Source: UBA3839 sp902776985
GTDB taxonomy: Bacteria > Bacteroidota > Bacteroidia > Bacteroidales > Bacteroidaceae
DNA: 64,000 nt
Reading direction: 5' to 3'
Assembly (NCBI GenBank): GCA_902776985.1
Contig: CACYSD010000001.1
Location: 1 to 64,000, forward strand
Part shown: positions 1 to 7,659 of the stretch, in pieces
Position numbering within the stretch: the stretch's first letter is position 1
Layout of the letters: the number at the start of each line of letters is the position of its first letter
Made by a program: the position numbers and the translations under genes
The notes under the pieces: model-generated
Seen by the model: only the letters and a program-made list of their open reading frames with translations
What the model was told of the DNA's origin: nothing
Database searches by the model: none

Positions 1-117
1 TTAATAGGTTTTATGGGATGAATGGGCGATTTGTGGGTTAATGGGCTGCTATTAAACCCATCAGACCCATCAAGCCAATCATGCCCAATCATGCCCAATC
101 ATGCCCAATAAATCAAA
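1..117. repeat. Intergenic repeats downstream of the TonB receptor gene
   Basis: A 10-bp unit (atgcccaatc) is repeated three times in tandem at about 81-110, with a degenerate fourth copy at 71-80. Several ATGGGC/GGGTT motifs at 17-50 are the inverse complement of GCCCAT/AACCC motifs further right, so the RNA could fold into a hairpin. The stretch follows the stop of the minus-strand receptor gene, so it could act as its transcription end, but no clean stem plus T-run is present. No gene is seen. Confidence 0.5.
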
Positions 118-1986
118 TTAGAACGTCAAGTTCACGCCTGCCATGAAGGTGGCGCGGGGCATGGGCTGACCGAGGATGATTTCGTATTTCTGCGCAAGGA
201 GATTGTCGCCGCGGAGCCAGAAGGCGAGGTTGCGGTTGAGTGCGTAGTTGACCGAAGCATTGAGGAGGCAGAAGTTCTCTTTCTTCTCATTCTGACCCAC
301 TTCGGTGAAGAGGCTGTTGATGTACTGAAGTCCTGCTATCACGGTCCATCTGCATTGCTGGAACTTGGCACCGAGATACCCCATGTATTCTGGTGCTGCA
401 ATGACATGATTCTCCATGTGAAGCAAAGAGTGGTTGGTAGAGAGACTCCAGTGGCTGTTGAAGCGATACTGTGCCTCAAGTTCCAGTCCATAGTTCTCTA
501 TCTCACCTGTATTCACGTTCTTTCGGTTGACAGTCTGAATCATGTTGTCACCCTTGATGTAATAGAGGTTGGCTCCATAGGAGAGACTACCGAGGCGCTG
601 ACGCCATGAGAGTTCGTAGTTCCAGAGACGTTCTGGTTCCAGATCTTCGTTTGATGGCGGATAGAGATACATCTCTCGCATGGTTGGATTACGGAAACCC
701 TTACTTGCCATCAACTTGATTTCGCCAGTTGATACTGGACGTACCACTATACCTGCCTGGGGAATCCATTCGGAACCAGTAACGCTATGATGGTCGAGAC
801 GGATTCCTGCATCGGCTGTGAGCCATGAGGTGATGTCCTGACGGAAATCCACATAACCTGCTACTTCGTTGCGGACGGAACGCGCACTTTGTTTGTTGGG
901 TGTGTCGAGCACTTCTCCTGTTTCCTTAGACGTGTAGTAGGCATTGCCGTGGATGTTCTGGTAGTCAAATCCTACGGTGATGCGGTTGCCTTCGAACAGA
1001 CGTGCACTCTGATACCAGGAAATGCCTGTTAGGGCATCCTTCGAGCGGAAATAACGTGCAGTTGGCTGTGAAGGATCAGAGGTTCCGTCATCAATCTTAT
1101 GACGTCCGAAATTGGAATACACACTCAGTGCACCGCTTGTCCATCCGTAGTTGTTCTGAATACCTGCAGAGACTACACCTCGTGTAATCCACTGGTCGGC
1201 ATCGTACATAGGCTGCATGGTAGTGCCAGGATAGGATGCGTTGAAATGAGTGATGTTTGCATCAATGAATGCATCCCAATTCTCAGACAGGTCGTAACCA
1301 AGTCTCAGATAACCTCCAAACTGCTCAAATCCCATACGTGGACGATGGTTGTCGGTGCGTCCATACTGAGCTGCAACGGTGCTGCTGAACCGTCCGCTTC
1401 TGAACTGATTGGAAGCTTCGGTCTGTACGGTTCCCCAACTGCCGGCACCAAGATTGATCTGGGTGTTACAGTGATTATTAGTAGCTGAATAAGGAAGATC
1501 CTTACGTGTTACGATATTGATAACACCACCCATGGCATTGCTACCATAAAGCATAGAGGCAGGTCCACGAAGGACTTCCACACGATTGGCAATCATAGTC
1601 TGATAGCTGTCGGCGATGGGATGTCCGTAGATGCCCTGATACTGGGGATGTCCGTCGATAAGCACGAGCAACTGCCCTGCCCCGCCAGTGATACCACGCA
1701 GGTTGATACCGCCTGCTGCTCCTGTTGACACACCATAGCCCATCATCGAACGGGAAGTGACGAAGAGCCCGGGGACTTCCTGCATCACAGTCGGGAGGAT
1801 GTTCGTCTGGTGCTGCTCGGTGAGGGTTTCACGGTCGATGACAGTGACGGTCATTGGCAGATGGCGCACGTCAACGGCATTGCGTGTTCCGGTGACAACG
1901 ACTTCTTTCAACTGCAGGGTGTCGGTCTGGGCTGAACAGAGGGTGGTTGCTGCAATGGCAGCAAGGAGGAAAAAGGATTTTTTCAT
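118..1986 (-). CDS. TonB-dependent outer-membrane receptor
   Basis: Predicted outer-membrane transporter of 622 aa that would import a scarce ligand using TonB energy. A signal peptide spans residues 1-19 (cleavage after CSAQ). A TonB-box-like segment LKEVVVTGTR follows at 26-35. The plug domain runs to about residue 160, with the typical stretches INLRGI, LVLIDG, VEVLRGPASMLYGSNAMGGVINI. The rest is a beta-barrel ending in aromatic Phe (GVNLTF). There is no carboxypeptidase-like N-terminal domain and no SusD partner, so it is a classic siderophore/cobalamin/metal-type receptor, not a SusC. The ligand cannot be told from sequence. It is last in a run of minus-strand genes, but the 240-bp gap upstream with repeats suggests its own promoter; no good TAnnTTTG box was found there. 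Confidence 0.88.
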   Translation of the reverse strand: MKKSFFLLAAIAATTLCSAQTDTLQLKEVVVTGTRNAVDVRHLPMTVTVIDRETLTEQHQTNILPTVMQEVPGLFVTSRSMMGYGVSTGAAGGINLRGITGGAGQLLVLIDGHPQYQGIYGHPIADSYQTMIANRVEVLRGPASMLYGSNAMGGVINIVTRKDLPYSATNNHCNTQINLGAGSWGTVQTEASNQFRSGRFSSTVAAQYGRTDNHRPRMGFEQFGGYLRLGYDLSENWDAFIDANITHFNASYPGTTMQPMYDADQWITRGVVSAGIQNNYGWTSGALSVYSNFGRHKIDDGTSDPSQPTARYFRSKDALTGISWYQSARLFEGNRITVGFDYQNIHGNAYYTSKETGEVLDTPNKQSARSVRNEVAGYVDFRQDITSWLTADAGIRLDHHSVTGSEWIPQAGIVVRPVSTGEIKLMASKGFRNPTMREMYLYPPSNEDLEPERLWNYELSWRQRLGSLSYGANLYYIKGDNMIQTVNRKNVNTGEIENYGLELEAQYRFNSHWSLSTNHSLLHMENHVIAAPEYMGYLGAKFQQCRWTVIAGLQYINSLFTEVGQNEKKENFCLLNASVNYALNRNLAFWLRGDNLLAQKYEIILGQPMPRATFMAGVNLTF

Positions 1987-2007
1987 AAAAGTTAGGTTAA
2001 TTATAGA

Positions 2008-2173
2008 GCTGAAGCGCAGGATTAAAAGGATTAAAAGGATTCGCTAACGCGAAGAAATTATAAGAAAATTATTCAAAAAATTAATCAAAATAATCATATA
2101 AATCTTATAAATCATAGTGCGAAGCACGTTGTTGAAATAAACAGCGCGCTGAAGCGCTGGATTAAAAGGATTA
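2008..2173. repeat. Pair of near-identical ~26-bp direct repeats
   Basis: A 26-bp sequence beginning gctgaagcgc and ending ggattaaaaggatta occurs at 2008-2033 and again at 2148-2173 with one mismatch. Between them lies A+T-rich DNA (2050-2110) resembling the A+T-rich stretch at about 37950-38010, which suggests a dispersed intergenic repeat family. No reading frame of note lies in the gap 1987-2228. Confidence 0.6.
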
Positions 2174-2228
2174 TATAAACAAAAACCGAGAAAACACTTC
2201 ACTCTTCACTTATTAGAGAGGGGGGCTT

Positions 2229-2693
2229 TTAGTAATCGATTCGATCAGTGTTGTTCTTCCATGCTTCGAAAGCGCGCTTGGCATCTTCGGGAAGCAGGGT
2301 GGATGTGAGGAGACGGCGTTGGGATGGGTCGATCTCCAGCTCCTTGTAAATGAACGAATCGTCGAATCCTGCATCGGCAGCATCGTGCTTGTTGGCGCCG
2401 TAAACGAGACGGTCGATATGTGCCCAGTAGATTGCACCAAGGCACATGGGGCAGGGTTCGCAGGATGAATAGATGGTGCAGCCGTCGAGCATGAAGGTGC
2501 CGAGTTTCTCACAAGCGGCACGGATGGCAGAGACTTCTGCATGGGCAGTAGGGTCGTTGTGCGATGTAACACGGTTGACTCCAGTTGCCACAATTTCTCC
2601 GTCCTTGACTATGACAGCTCCAAAGGGACCGCCACCATTATGTACGTTTTCCACAGCAAGGTCAATTGCCATGCGCATAAATTTTTCTTCCAT
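2229..2693 (-). CDS. guaD: Guanine deaminase (cytidine-deaminase fold)
   Basis: Hydrolyses guanine to xanthine plus ammonia in the cytosol (purine salvage/catabolism). The 154-aa protein is close throughout to the short bacterial zinc guanine deaminases of the Bacillus GuaD type. It has PTAHAEV with zinc ligand H51 and catalytic E53, then SCEPCPMC with zinc ligands C81 and C84, followed by GAIYWA and AGFDDSFIYKE, which mark GuaD rather than the tRNA adenosine deaminase TadA. It ends in the aromatic C-terminal residue expected of the family. Length matches the family (about 155 aa). The start ATG at 2693 gives MEEKFMRMAI. A 94-bp gap separates it from the upstream fRMsr gene. Confidence 0.92.
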   Translation of the reverse strand: MEEKFMRMAIDLAVENVHNGGGPFGAVIVKDGEIVATGVNRVTSHNDPTAHAEVSAIRAACEKLGTFMLDGCTIYSSCEPCPMCLGAIYWAHIDRLVYGANKHDAADAGFDDSFIYKELEIDPSQRRLLTSTLLPEDAKRAFEAWKNNTDRIDY

Positions 2694-2708
2694 GTTAGTC
2701 TTAAGTTT

Positions 2709-2728
2709 CTTGGGAGCGTTGCCCCAAG
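2709..2728. terminator. Possible hairpin between fRMsr and guaD
   Basis: CTTGGG (2709-2714) pairs with CCCAAG (2723-2728) over an 8-base loop. There is no T-run on the minus-strand downstream side, so termination is doubtful. Confidence 0.25.
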
Positions 2729-2787
2729 CGTGCTCTTTTGATTATTTTCTTTAATAGGTATCGCACGATGAGTAAGTTCTTGAGTTA

Positions 2788-3249
2788 TTAAGTTTTATCG
2801 GTTAATAGCTGGGTGATTTGTTCGAGCCACATCTGGTCTGTTATGTCGAAGTGGGCGAGTTGTTCGCTGTCGATGTCGAGGACGGCGATGACGATGCCGG
2901 CGTGGTCGTGTACAGGAACGACTATCTCGCTGCGAGAGGCGCTGCTGCAGGCTATATGACCGGGGAAGAGTTCAACATCATCTACAACTACGGTGCGATT
3001 ATGCTCCCAGGCTGTGCCGCACACTCCCCTGCCCTTACGGATACGGGTACATGCCATCGGTCCTTGGAATGGACCAAGAACCAGTTCCCCTGACTGAATA
3101 ACGGCTCGATAGAATCCTGTCCACCAGAAATGGAAGGTCTCATGCAGCATGGAGGCGATATTAGCCATACAGGCTATCATATCGGGTTCGTCAGCCACCA
3201 CAGACTTGATCTGCGGAAGTAGCTGGGCATACATTTCATCTTTCGTCAT
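2788..3249 (-). CDS. msrC: Free methionine-(R)-sulfoxide reductase (GAF domain)
   Basis: Reduces free L-methionine-(R)-sulfoxide to methionine, a cytosolic oxidative-repair reaction recycled by thioredoxin. The 153-aa protein is a single GAF domain with the fRMsr signatures WWTGFYR, ELVLGPFQG, ACTRI, GVCGTA and FPGHIACSSASRSEIVVP. The three conserved cysteines are present at C67, C77 and C101, which separates it from ligand-binding GAF domains. Length is normal for the family. It lies 142 bp downstream of the serpin gene on the same strand, with a G/C-rich repeat in the gap. Confidence 0.93.
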   Translation of the reverse strand: MTKDEMYAQLLPQIKSVVADEPDMIACMANIASMLHETFHFWWTGFYRAVIQSGELVLGPFQGPMACTRIRKGRGVCGTAWEHNRTVVVDDVELFPGHIACSSASRSEIVVPVHDHAGIVIAVLDIDSEQLAHFDITDQMWLEQITQLLTDKT

Positions 3250-3256
3250 AATATCA

Positions 3257-3318
3257 GACCCACCCCTTGCCCCTCTCTGTTATGGAGGGGAGTTGTTACA
3301 TACTGCAGGGGTAGGATT
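3257..3318. repeat. G/C-rich palindromic dispersed element, copy 1
   Basis: Begins gacccacccc, has opposed CCCCTC...GAGGGG arms around 3271-3291, and a tail with tactgcagggg. The same arm and tail layout recurs at 35166-35223 (tail ctactgcggg). It lies between the serpin and fRMsr genes. Confidence 0.6.
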
Positions 3319-3365
3319 AAGGAATTATAAATTATGAATTGTGAATTATGAATTAAAAATTTTAA

Positions 3366-3417
3366 GCCATCCGGATGGTTAAAGTCCTCCCCTATACGGG
3401 GGAGTTAGAGGGGGCTT
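3366..3417. repeat. G/C-rich palindromic dispersed element, copy 2 (overlaps serpin 3' end)
   Basis: Contains the perfect 12-bp palindrome CCATCCGGATGG (3367-3378), then CCTCCCC...GGGGGAG arms and an agagggggctt edge. Read on the minus strand, its right half codes for the last residues of the serpin (EAPSNSPV) and supplies the TAG stop at 3392-3394. The element may also end transcription of the serpin gene. Confidence 0.7.
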
Positions 3418-4681
3418 CATACGTTCCCATGAAGAAGATGGCACCGCTGCTTTGTTCGGTGATGAAGTAAGCGAAGGGATGATCGGCGTAGAACTCAACC
3501 GGGAGTGGACCAGGACCTACAGAGGTGGTATAGGACATCTCGGCAATGGTGACTGCCGCAGCCTTGGTGCCTTCCTCGTTGACCTCGATGCGAGCCAGCT
3601 GCTTCATTTTGGAGATGAAGAGCGTGCCGGAGTCGGCAATCTTGTCTAACTCTGCATTGAAAGCGTCGAACGCACGAACGATGCCGAGATTCTTGAGCAA
3701 ATCTATGAGGTCGGTGCTGGTGTCGATTTCGAAGCGAGGGAGTTTCAGAATCACCTCTCTCTCATGCATACTGGAAGTGAGTGTCTTCCATTTTGCGCCA
3801 TCCATACCAGCCAGGACTTCACAGAGCTTAGCCGATGCCTTAGGAAGCAGGACAACCATGGAATAGGCACCGTTGCCATAAGGCAGACGGACTGCCTGAT
3901 AGGTATCGGTCTCCATATATCCATAATCGGCAGTCTTGTTCATCATCTGCACATCTTTCTTGATGTTGGCAGCGGTGGTGAACTGCTCCTTACGGGTATT
4001 GTCCTTATCGAACTTATCTGCCCAGATAGCCTTGAAGTAGATGGCATTGAGCACATAAGCGACAGCCTCGGCCTTAGTTTCATCAATGATTTTGGGAATC
4101 ATGCCGTTGGTATGCTGATTGCACCATCCGTTGATGACTCCTGCCGCTGAAGAACTGGCAAAATTCAGTCCCTGCAGCTGGGCTTCATAGTACTTGGCAA
4201 TGGCTGCCGCATAGTCGGCATTGATCACCACTGGACACGAAGGATTATTGCTGTTGTAATAGAATGCATTTGCCAACTGGATAGTGACGGTGGTATCGAC
4301 CTTGGGCGCCCACTCTATCATCTTGGCACAAAACGCATTGACGGCATCCTTGTCGCCCTTGCCGAAACCGAGGGCGGTGGTGATTTCCTCGCAAGTGGTG
4401 CCCGACGCACCAGCATTAACCATACCGAGCACGTAAGCCACACTCAAAGGCGAGATCACTACTCCCTTGTTCTCAGTATCAGCAGCCAAACGCTGACGGA
4501 AGAGATTAAAGGAGAAATCATTGCAACTGCTTGCAAAGACAGACTCTGTCTCGTTCAAAGGAATAGGCACAGCCTTTTTAACAGGAGGATTATCGGGAGT
4601 TTCTCTCCTCTCATCCTTGTCGGACGAGCAAGCTGGCAAAGCTAAAGACAAAGCTGCCAGGAAAAGTAAATGCTTGAACAA
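3392..4681 (-). CDS. Serpin-family protease inhibitor, lipoprotein
   Basis: Predicted surface or periplasmic serine/cysteine-protease inhibitor (serpin fold). The longest frame opens at a GTG at 4897 inside the upstream gene, but its first 72 residues look non-coding. A TTG at 4681 gives a compact N-terminus with a hydrophobic core and the lipobox LPAC, followed by SSDKDE, so this start (429 aa, normal serpin length) is preferred. No ATG fits. Core serpin motifs are present, such as NAIYFKAIWADKF and HPFAYFI. The reactive-centre-loop hinge reads EEGTKAAAVTIAE, with small residues where an inhibitory serpin needs them. The likely scissile region is around SYTTS; the target protease is unknown. 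The C-terminus EAPSNSPV and the stop codon come from a dispersed repeat. The upstream neighbour is a thioredoxin-like lipoprotein, 172 bp away. Confidence 0.85.
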   Translation of the reverse strand: MFKHLLFLAALSLALPACSSDKDERRETPDNPPVKKAVPIPLNETESVFASSCNDFSFNLFRQRLAADTENKGVVISPLSVAYVLGMVNAGASGTTCEEITTALGFGKGDKDAVNAFCAKMIEWAPKVDTTVTIQLANAFYYNSNNPSCPVVINADYAAAIAKYYEAQLQGLNFASSSAAGVINGWCNQHTNGMIPKIIDETKAEAVAYVLNAIYFKAIWADKFDKDNTRKEQFTTAANIKKDVQMMNKTADYGYMETDTYQAVRLPYGNGAYSMVVLLPKASAKLCEVLAGMDGAKWKTLTSSMHEREVILKLPRFEIDTSTDLIDLLKNLGIVRAFDAFNAELDKIADSGTLFISKMKQLARIEVNEEGTKAAAVTIAEMSYTTSVGPGPLPVEFYADHPFAYFITEQSSGAIFFMGTYEAPSNSPV

Positions 4682-4853
4682 AGCTAAGATAAATTTAAAA
4701 TTAAAAAAAAATTCTGAAAGAAAACCGCAGAACACGGAACACAGCCAGATGGTTTCAAACCACTCCCCTCCCTCGCAGGGCAACTGCGCGGATAGCCGCT
4801 CAAGCAGTTGGTGACCAAAGGAAAGGTGGTAGGCAAGGGGAAGGGTCTGCCTA

Positions 4854-5414
4854 TTACTCGTAAATCTCAGAGAGGATTTTTTCGATGGCTTCGCCACGGA
4901 GACCGCGAGCTACGATGGTGCCGTCGGGTGCGAAGAGGATGATTTCAGGAATGCCTTCGATGCCGTAAGCGTCGCTACCAGCATACTGAGCATTCATAAT
5001 CTGTGGGTAAGGAATACCCAGTTCCTTGATAGCCTTCTCTGTGTCGGCTGGATCGTCCCATGTGGCAACGCCCAGGACTATCAATCCCTTATCCTTATAA
5101 TTGTTGTAGGCTTCAATGAGATTAGGAATCTCTTCACGGCATGGTCTGCACCATGATGCCCAAAAGTCAACAAGTACATAGTTGCCATTGCCTACATAGT
5201 CGGAGAGGCGCTGAACCTCGCCATTATACTCTGCTTCGAAATCGGTGAACATCTCACCTGATTCTTCATCGTCTGCATCTTCATCTGTTTCATCATCAAG
5301 ATCCTCTAACAGATCTGTGAGTTGCTCTGATTTGTCGGCTGAAGTGTTCTTGCAGCTCAAGCTCACGAAGAGCAGGAAAGCAGTAAGTGTGCTAAAAAGA
5401 ATTGTTTTTTTCAT
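4854..5414 (-). CDS. TlpA/ResA-like thioredoxin-fold lipoprotein
   Basis: Envelope-anchored thiol:disulfide oxidoreductase of 186 aa. A lipoprotein signal ends at VSLSC (C21). An acidic linker at about 33-54 (DLLEDLDDETDEDADDEE) precedes a thioredoxin-fold domain of the redoxin/AhpC-TSA type. The active site is WCRPC (C89, C92) in VDFWASWCRPCREEIPNL, and the cis-proline region is GIPEIILF. Such proteins reduce periplasmic disulfides, for example in cytochrome maturation; the partner is unknown. It follows the SusD gene at the end of the large operon, but a hairpin lies in the 103-bp gap, so co-transcription is uncertain. No -7 box was seen. Confidence 0.88.
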   Translation of the reverse strand: MKKTILFSTLTAFLLFVSLSCKNTSADKSEQLTDLLEDLDDETDEDADDEESGEMFTDFEAEYNGEVQRLSDYVGNGNYVLVDFWASWCRPCREEIPNLIEAYNNYKDKGLIVLGVATWDDPADTEKAIKELGIPYPQIMNAQYAGSDAYGIEGIPEIILFAPDGTIVARGLRGEAIEKILSEIYE

Positions 5415-5459
5415 ATTTGTGAGTTTTGAGTTCTTAAGTTTTTAAGGTTTTATTTATAT

Positions 5460-5499
5460 GGAAAAGAAGGACGGAACAAAAAGACCGCCCTTCCTTTCC
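5460..5499 (-). terminator. Stem-loop at the end of the FAS1/SusCD operon
   Basis: The arms ggaaaagaaggacgg (5460-5474) and ccgcccttcctttcc (5485-5499) form a roughly 15-bp stem with two weak pairs and a 10-base A-rich loop, just after the stop of the last SusD gene. There is no strong T-run after it, so it could be an attenuating or mRNA-stabilising hairpin instead of a full terminator. Confidence 0.55.
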
Positions 5500-5517
5500 T
5501 ATAACTGATTTGAATGT

Positions 5518-7647
5518 TTACTTAGACCAAACGGGCAGAGAGAAGAACCAGAGTCTTTCGGACTTGTCGTTCAGTTTGTTGTAAATCTCGGTGTCGAATT
5601 TCTCAACAGCGGCAGAGGTTGATGTAGCTGCCTTGGAACCACGACTTGCGATTTTGCGAGCCAACCACTCTACTCCGTTGAAGCCTGACGCTTCCTTATG
5701 CTCGGCAATACGAACGAGGTCGGTGAAGCGGTTGCCTTCGAACGCCATCTCAAGTGCGAGTTCATCGACGATGATGTTCTCGACACCATTGATGATAGCA
5801 TCCTCGGATGCTGTAGCAATATCCACGCCCTGTGCAGCAAGAAGCTTGCTGTAGTCGTAGTAAACTGAGTCACGATAACCGGAGATGTTGGTTGAAATCA
5901 TACCCTTGTCGGACTCAGATGCTTTCCAAGAACCGTAGCCTGCTCCACGGGCATGAATGCCGTAGGTTGACATCCAGAGGTCGTCGGTGAAGTCGAGGAA
6001 GTTGTTGAACTTCTGAAGCTTCAGAGTGTCGGTCACATAGTACATAGCTCCGAACGAACCATAGTCAAGACGCTTGTAGTCGATGGTGTCGGATTCGAAT
6101 CCTGTAACCTCTCCTGCTTCGTTGTAGATGAAGATTGTGTCGCCGTTCTCATCGTAATGAGCCAGAATCTTCTTAGCAGGAACGATAGAAGGTAATGTGA
6201 ACTTGTTGATACCGTCCTTGAGGAGTGCGAAAGCGAACTCAGGATAGCCAGCACGGTTGATAGCCTCTGCCATTCGCAGCCAGATGAGGGTCTTGCGATA
6301 GGTAGGGATCGTATAGAAGAATGTAGAACCGCGAGCTGCCTTTGAGCAGAGTGGATATGGATCACCCTCATAGGTGTATGTCTCTACAGAGTTGCCGTAA
6401 CGAGCATCGCAGTTGTCGATGTAGGAAACTACAGGAACACTTCCTGTGGCAGAAGTTTTGTAGTTGACATAGGTCTGATGGTTAACCACGTCGATATAAG
6501 CGTTGGAAGGACCGTACTGACGCTTGTAGTTACGAGTGACGTAGATAGCACCCGATGACTCGAAGATTTCGCTACCGTTGGCATCCTTCTCTGTCTGAGT
6601 ATCACCATTGTCGTCGACATAGGTGCTCTCACCTGAAGCCTGGGAAGAAGACGGAGTATAACCGAAGATGTCGGCTACACGGGTGAGCATCTTGCCAAGA
6701 CCTGCGTTAGCAGAACCGGGGATGGTTGAAACTACTTCGTTGGTTGAAGCATCGTAGTTGTAGATAGAGCCCCAGAGTCCCCAGCGAGAACCGCTCTCGG
6801 AAGAATAGACAATGCTACCGGCGCGCATTAAAGAAGCCGAGGTGTAGTTCACAGGCATTGGAGTGGTCTCGTTGCGTAAGTATTCATAATAGTAGCGTGC
6901 TGCCTGCATATAGTCAGCATTAGACCGACCACGAAGCAGATACATGTCGCCGAGGAGTACGCGGATTGGGATGAAGAGGAGACGAGCCGAGATGTCGGTG
7001 AATCCGTTTGCCCAAGAGCCGTAGCCTGTAGATCCTGAGCCGTACTGAGGATAGCGAGTGTCGACAAAATCAAGGATTCCGTCCTCAAGAACCAAGTCAA
7101 TAAGATTGTCTTTGTTGACCATGTTGTTCTTATAGTCGAAATTGTTGATAACGTCGAGATTGCTGACAGGCTCGGTGATGTAAGGAACTTGACGATAGTT
7201 CTTCACGAGCTGGAGGTAAGCCCACGCACGGATAGCCTTGACCTGAGCATACTCAGGAACCATGAACTTGTTGTTGGCCTTCACAGCAGACGTGTCGGCA
7301 TTGTGAATATAGAAGTTACAGTTGTTGATGATGTTGTAGTAGTCCGACACCTGAAGCATGGAGCAAGTCTGGTCCTGAGGATCGTCGAAGTTGGAGATTG
7401 CATTCAGGGTGTCGGTTACGTATTCGGATGGTTCGACAAGGTCGCCACGGATTTCGCCGAGGATGACCTGACGTTCTGCAACGTCCTGTACGGCACGCAT
7501 GACACCCAGATAGGAATAGAGCGTGTCCTGAGCGTTGACGTAAGCCTTGTCGCCGGTGTCAACTGTCATCATATCTTCGCAGGATGTAGCAAAGATACCA
7601 ACACTTAAGACAGTGAGAATTGATATATTTCTAAATATAGTCTTCAT
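5518..7647 (-). CDS. SusD/RagB-family surface glycan-binding lipoprotein
   Basis: Surface lipoprotein that would cap the neighbouring SusC barrel and capture the ligand. 709 aa, with lipobox ATSC (C23) followed by EDMMTVD, matching the Cys-acidic start of SusD proteins. The N-terminal half has the helical SusD pattern (for example VKAIRAWAYLQLVKNYRQVPYITEPV at about 120-150). The C-terminal RagB region is recognisable by TYRKTLIWLRMAEAINRAG and by LALEMAFEGNRFTDLVRIAEH near the end. It is longer than most SusD proteins (500-600 aa), with extra loops in the middle. It begins 12 bp after the stop of the SusC gene at 7660-10983, so the two are translated as a pair. It is the last gene of the seven-gene operon. 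Confidence 0.92.
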   Translation of the reverse strand: MKTIFRNISILTVLSVGIFATSCEDMMTVDTGDKAYVNAQDTLYSYLGVMRAVQDVAERQVILGEIRGDLVEPSEYVTDTLNAISNFDDPQDQTCSMLQVSDYYNIINNCNFYIHNADTSAVKANNKFMVPEYAQVKAIRAWAYLQLVKNYRQVPYITEPVSNLDVINNFDYKNNMVNKDNLIDLVLEDGILDFVDTRYPQYGSGSTGYGSWANGFTDISARLLFIPIRVLLGDMYLLRGRSNADYMQAARYYYEYLRNETTPMPVNYTSASLMRAGSIVYSSESGSRWGLWGSIYNYDASTNEVVSTIPGSANAGLGKMLTRVADIFGYTPSSSQASGESTYVDDNGDTQTEKDANGSEIFESSGAIYVTRNYKRQYGPSNAYIDVVNHQTYVNYKTSATGSVPVVSYIDNCDARYGNSVETYTYEGDPYPLCSKAARGSTFFYTIPTYRKTLIWLRMAEAINRAGYPEFAFALLKDGINKFTLPSIVPAKKILAHYDENGDTIFIYNEAGEVTGFESDTIDYKRLDYGSFGAMYYVTDTLKLQKFNNFLDFTDDLWMSTYGIHARGAGYGSWKASESDKGMISTNISGYRDSVYYDYSKLLAAQGVDIATASEDAIINGVENIIVDELALEMAFEGNRFTDLVRIAEHKEASGFNGVEWLARKIASRGSKAATSTSAAVEKFDTEIYNKLNDKSERLWFFSLPVWSK

Positions 7648-7659
7648 GATAGCTGAGAA

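Noticed and set aside
4682..4897. 72-residue N-terminal extension of the serpin frame
   Set aside because: Starts at a GTG inside the upstream thioredoxin gene, has no homology-like content, and would bury the lipoprotein signal.
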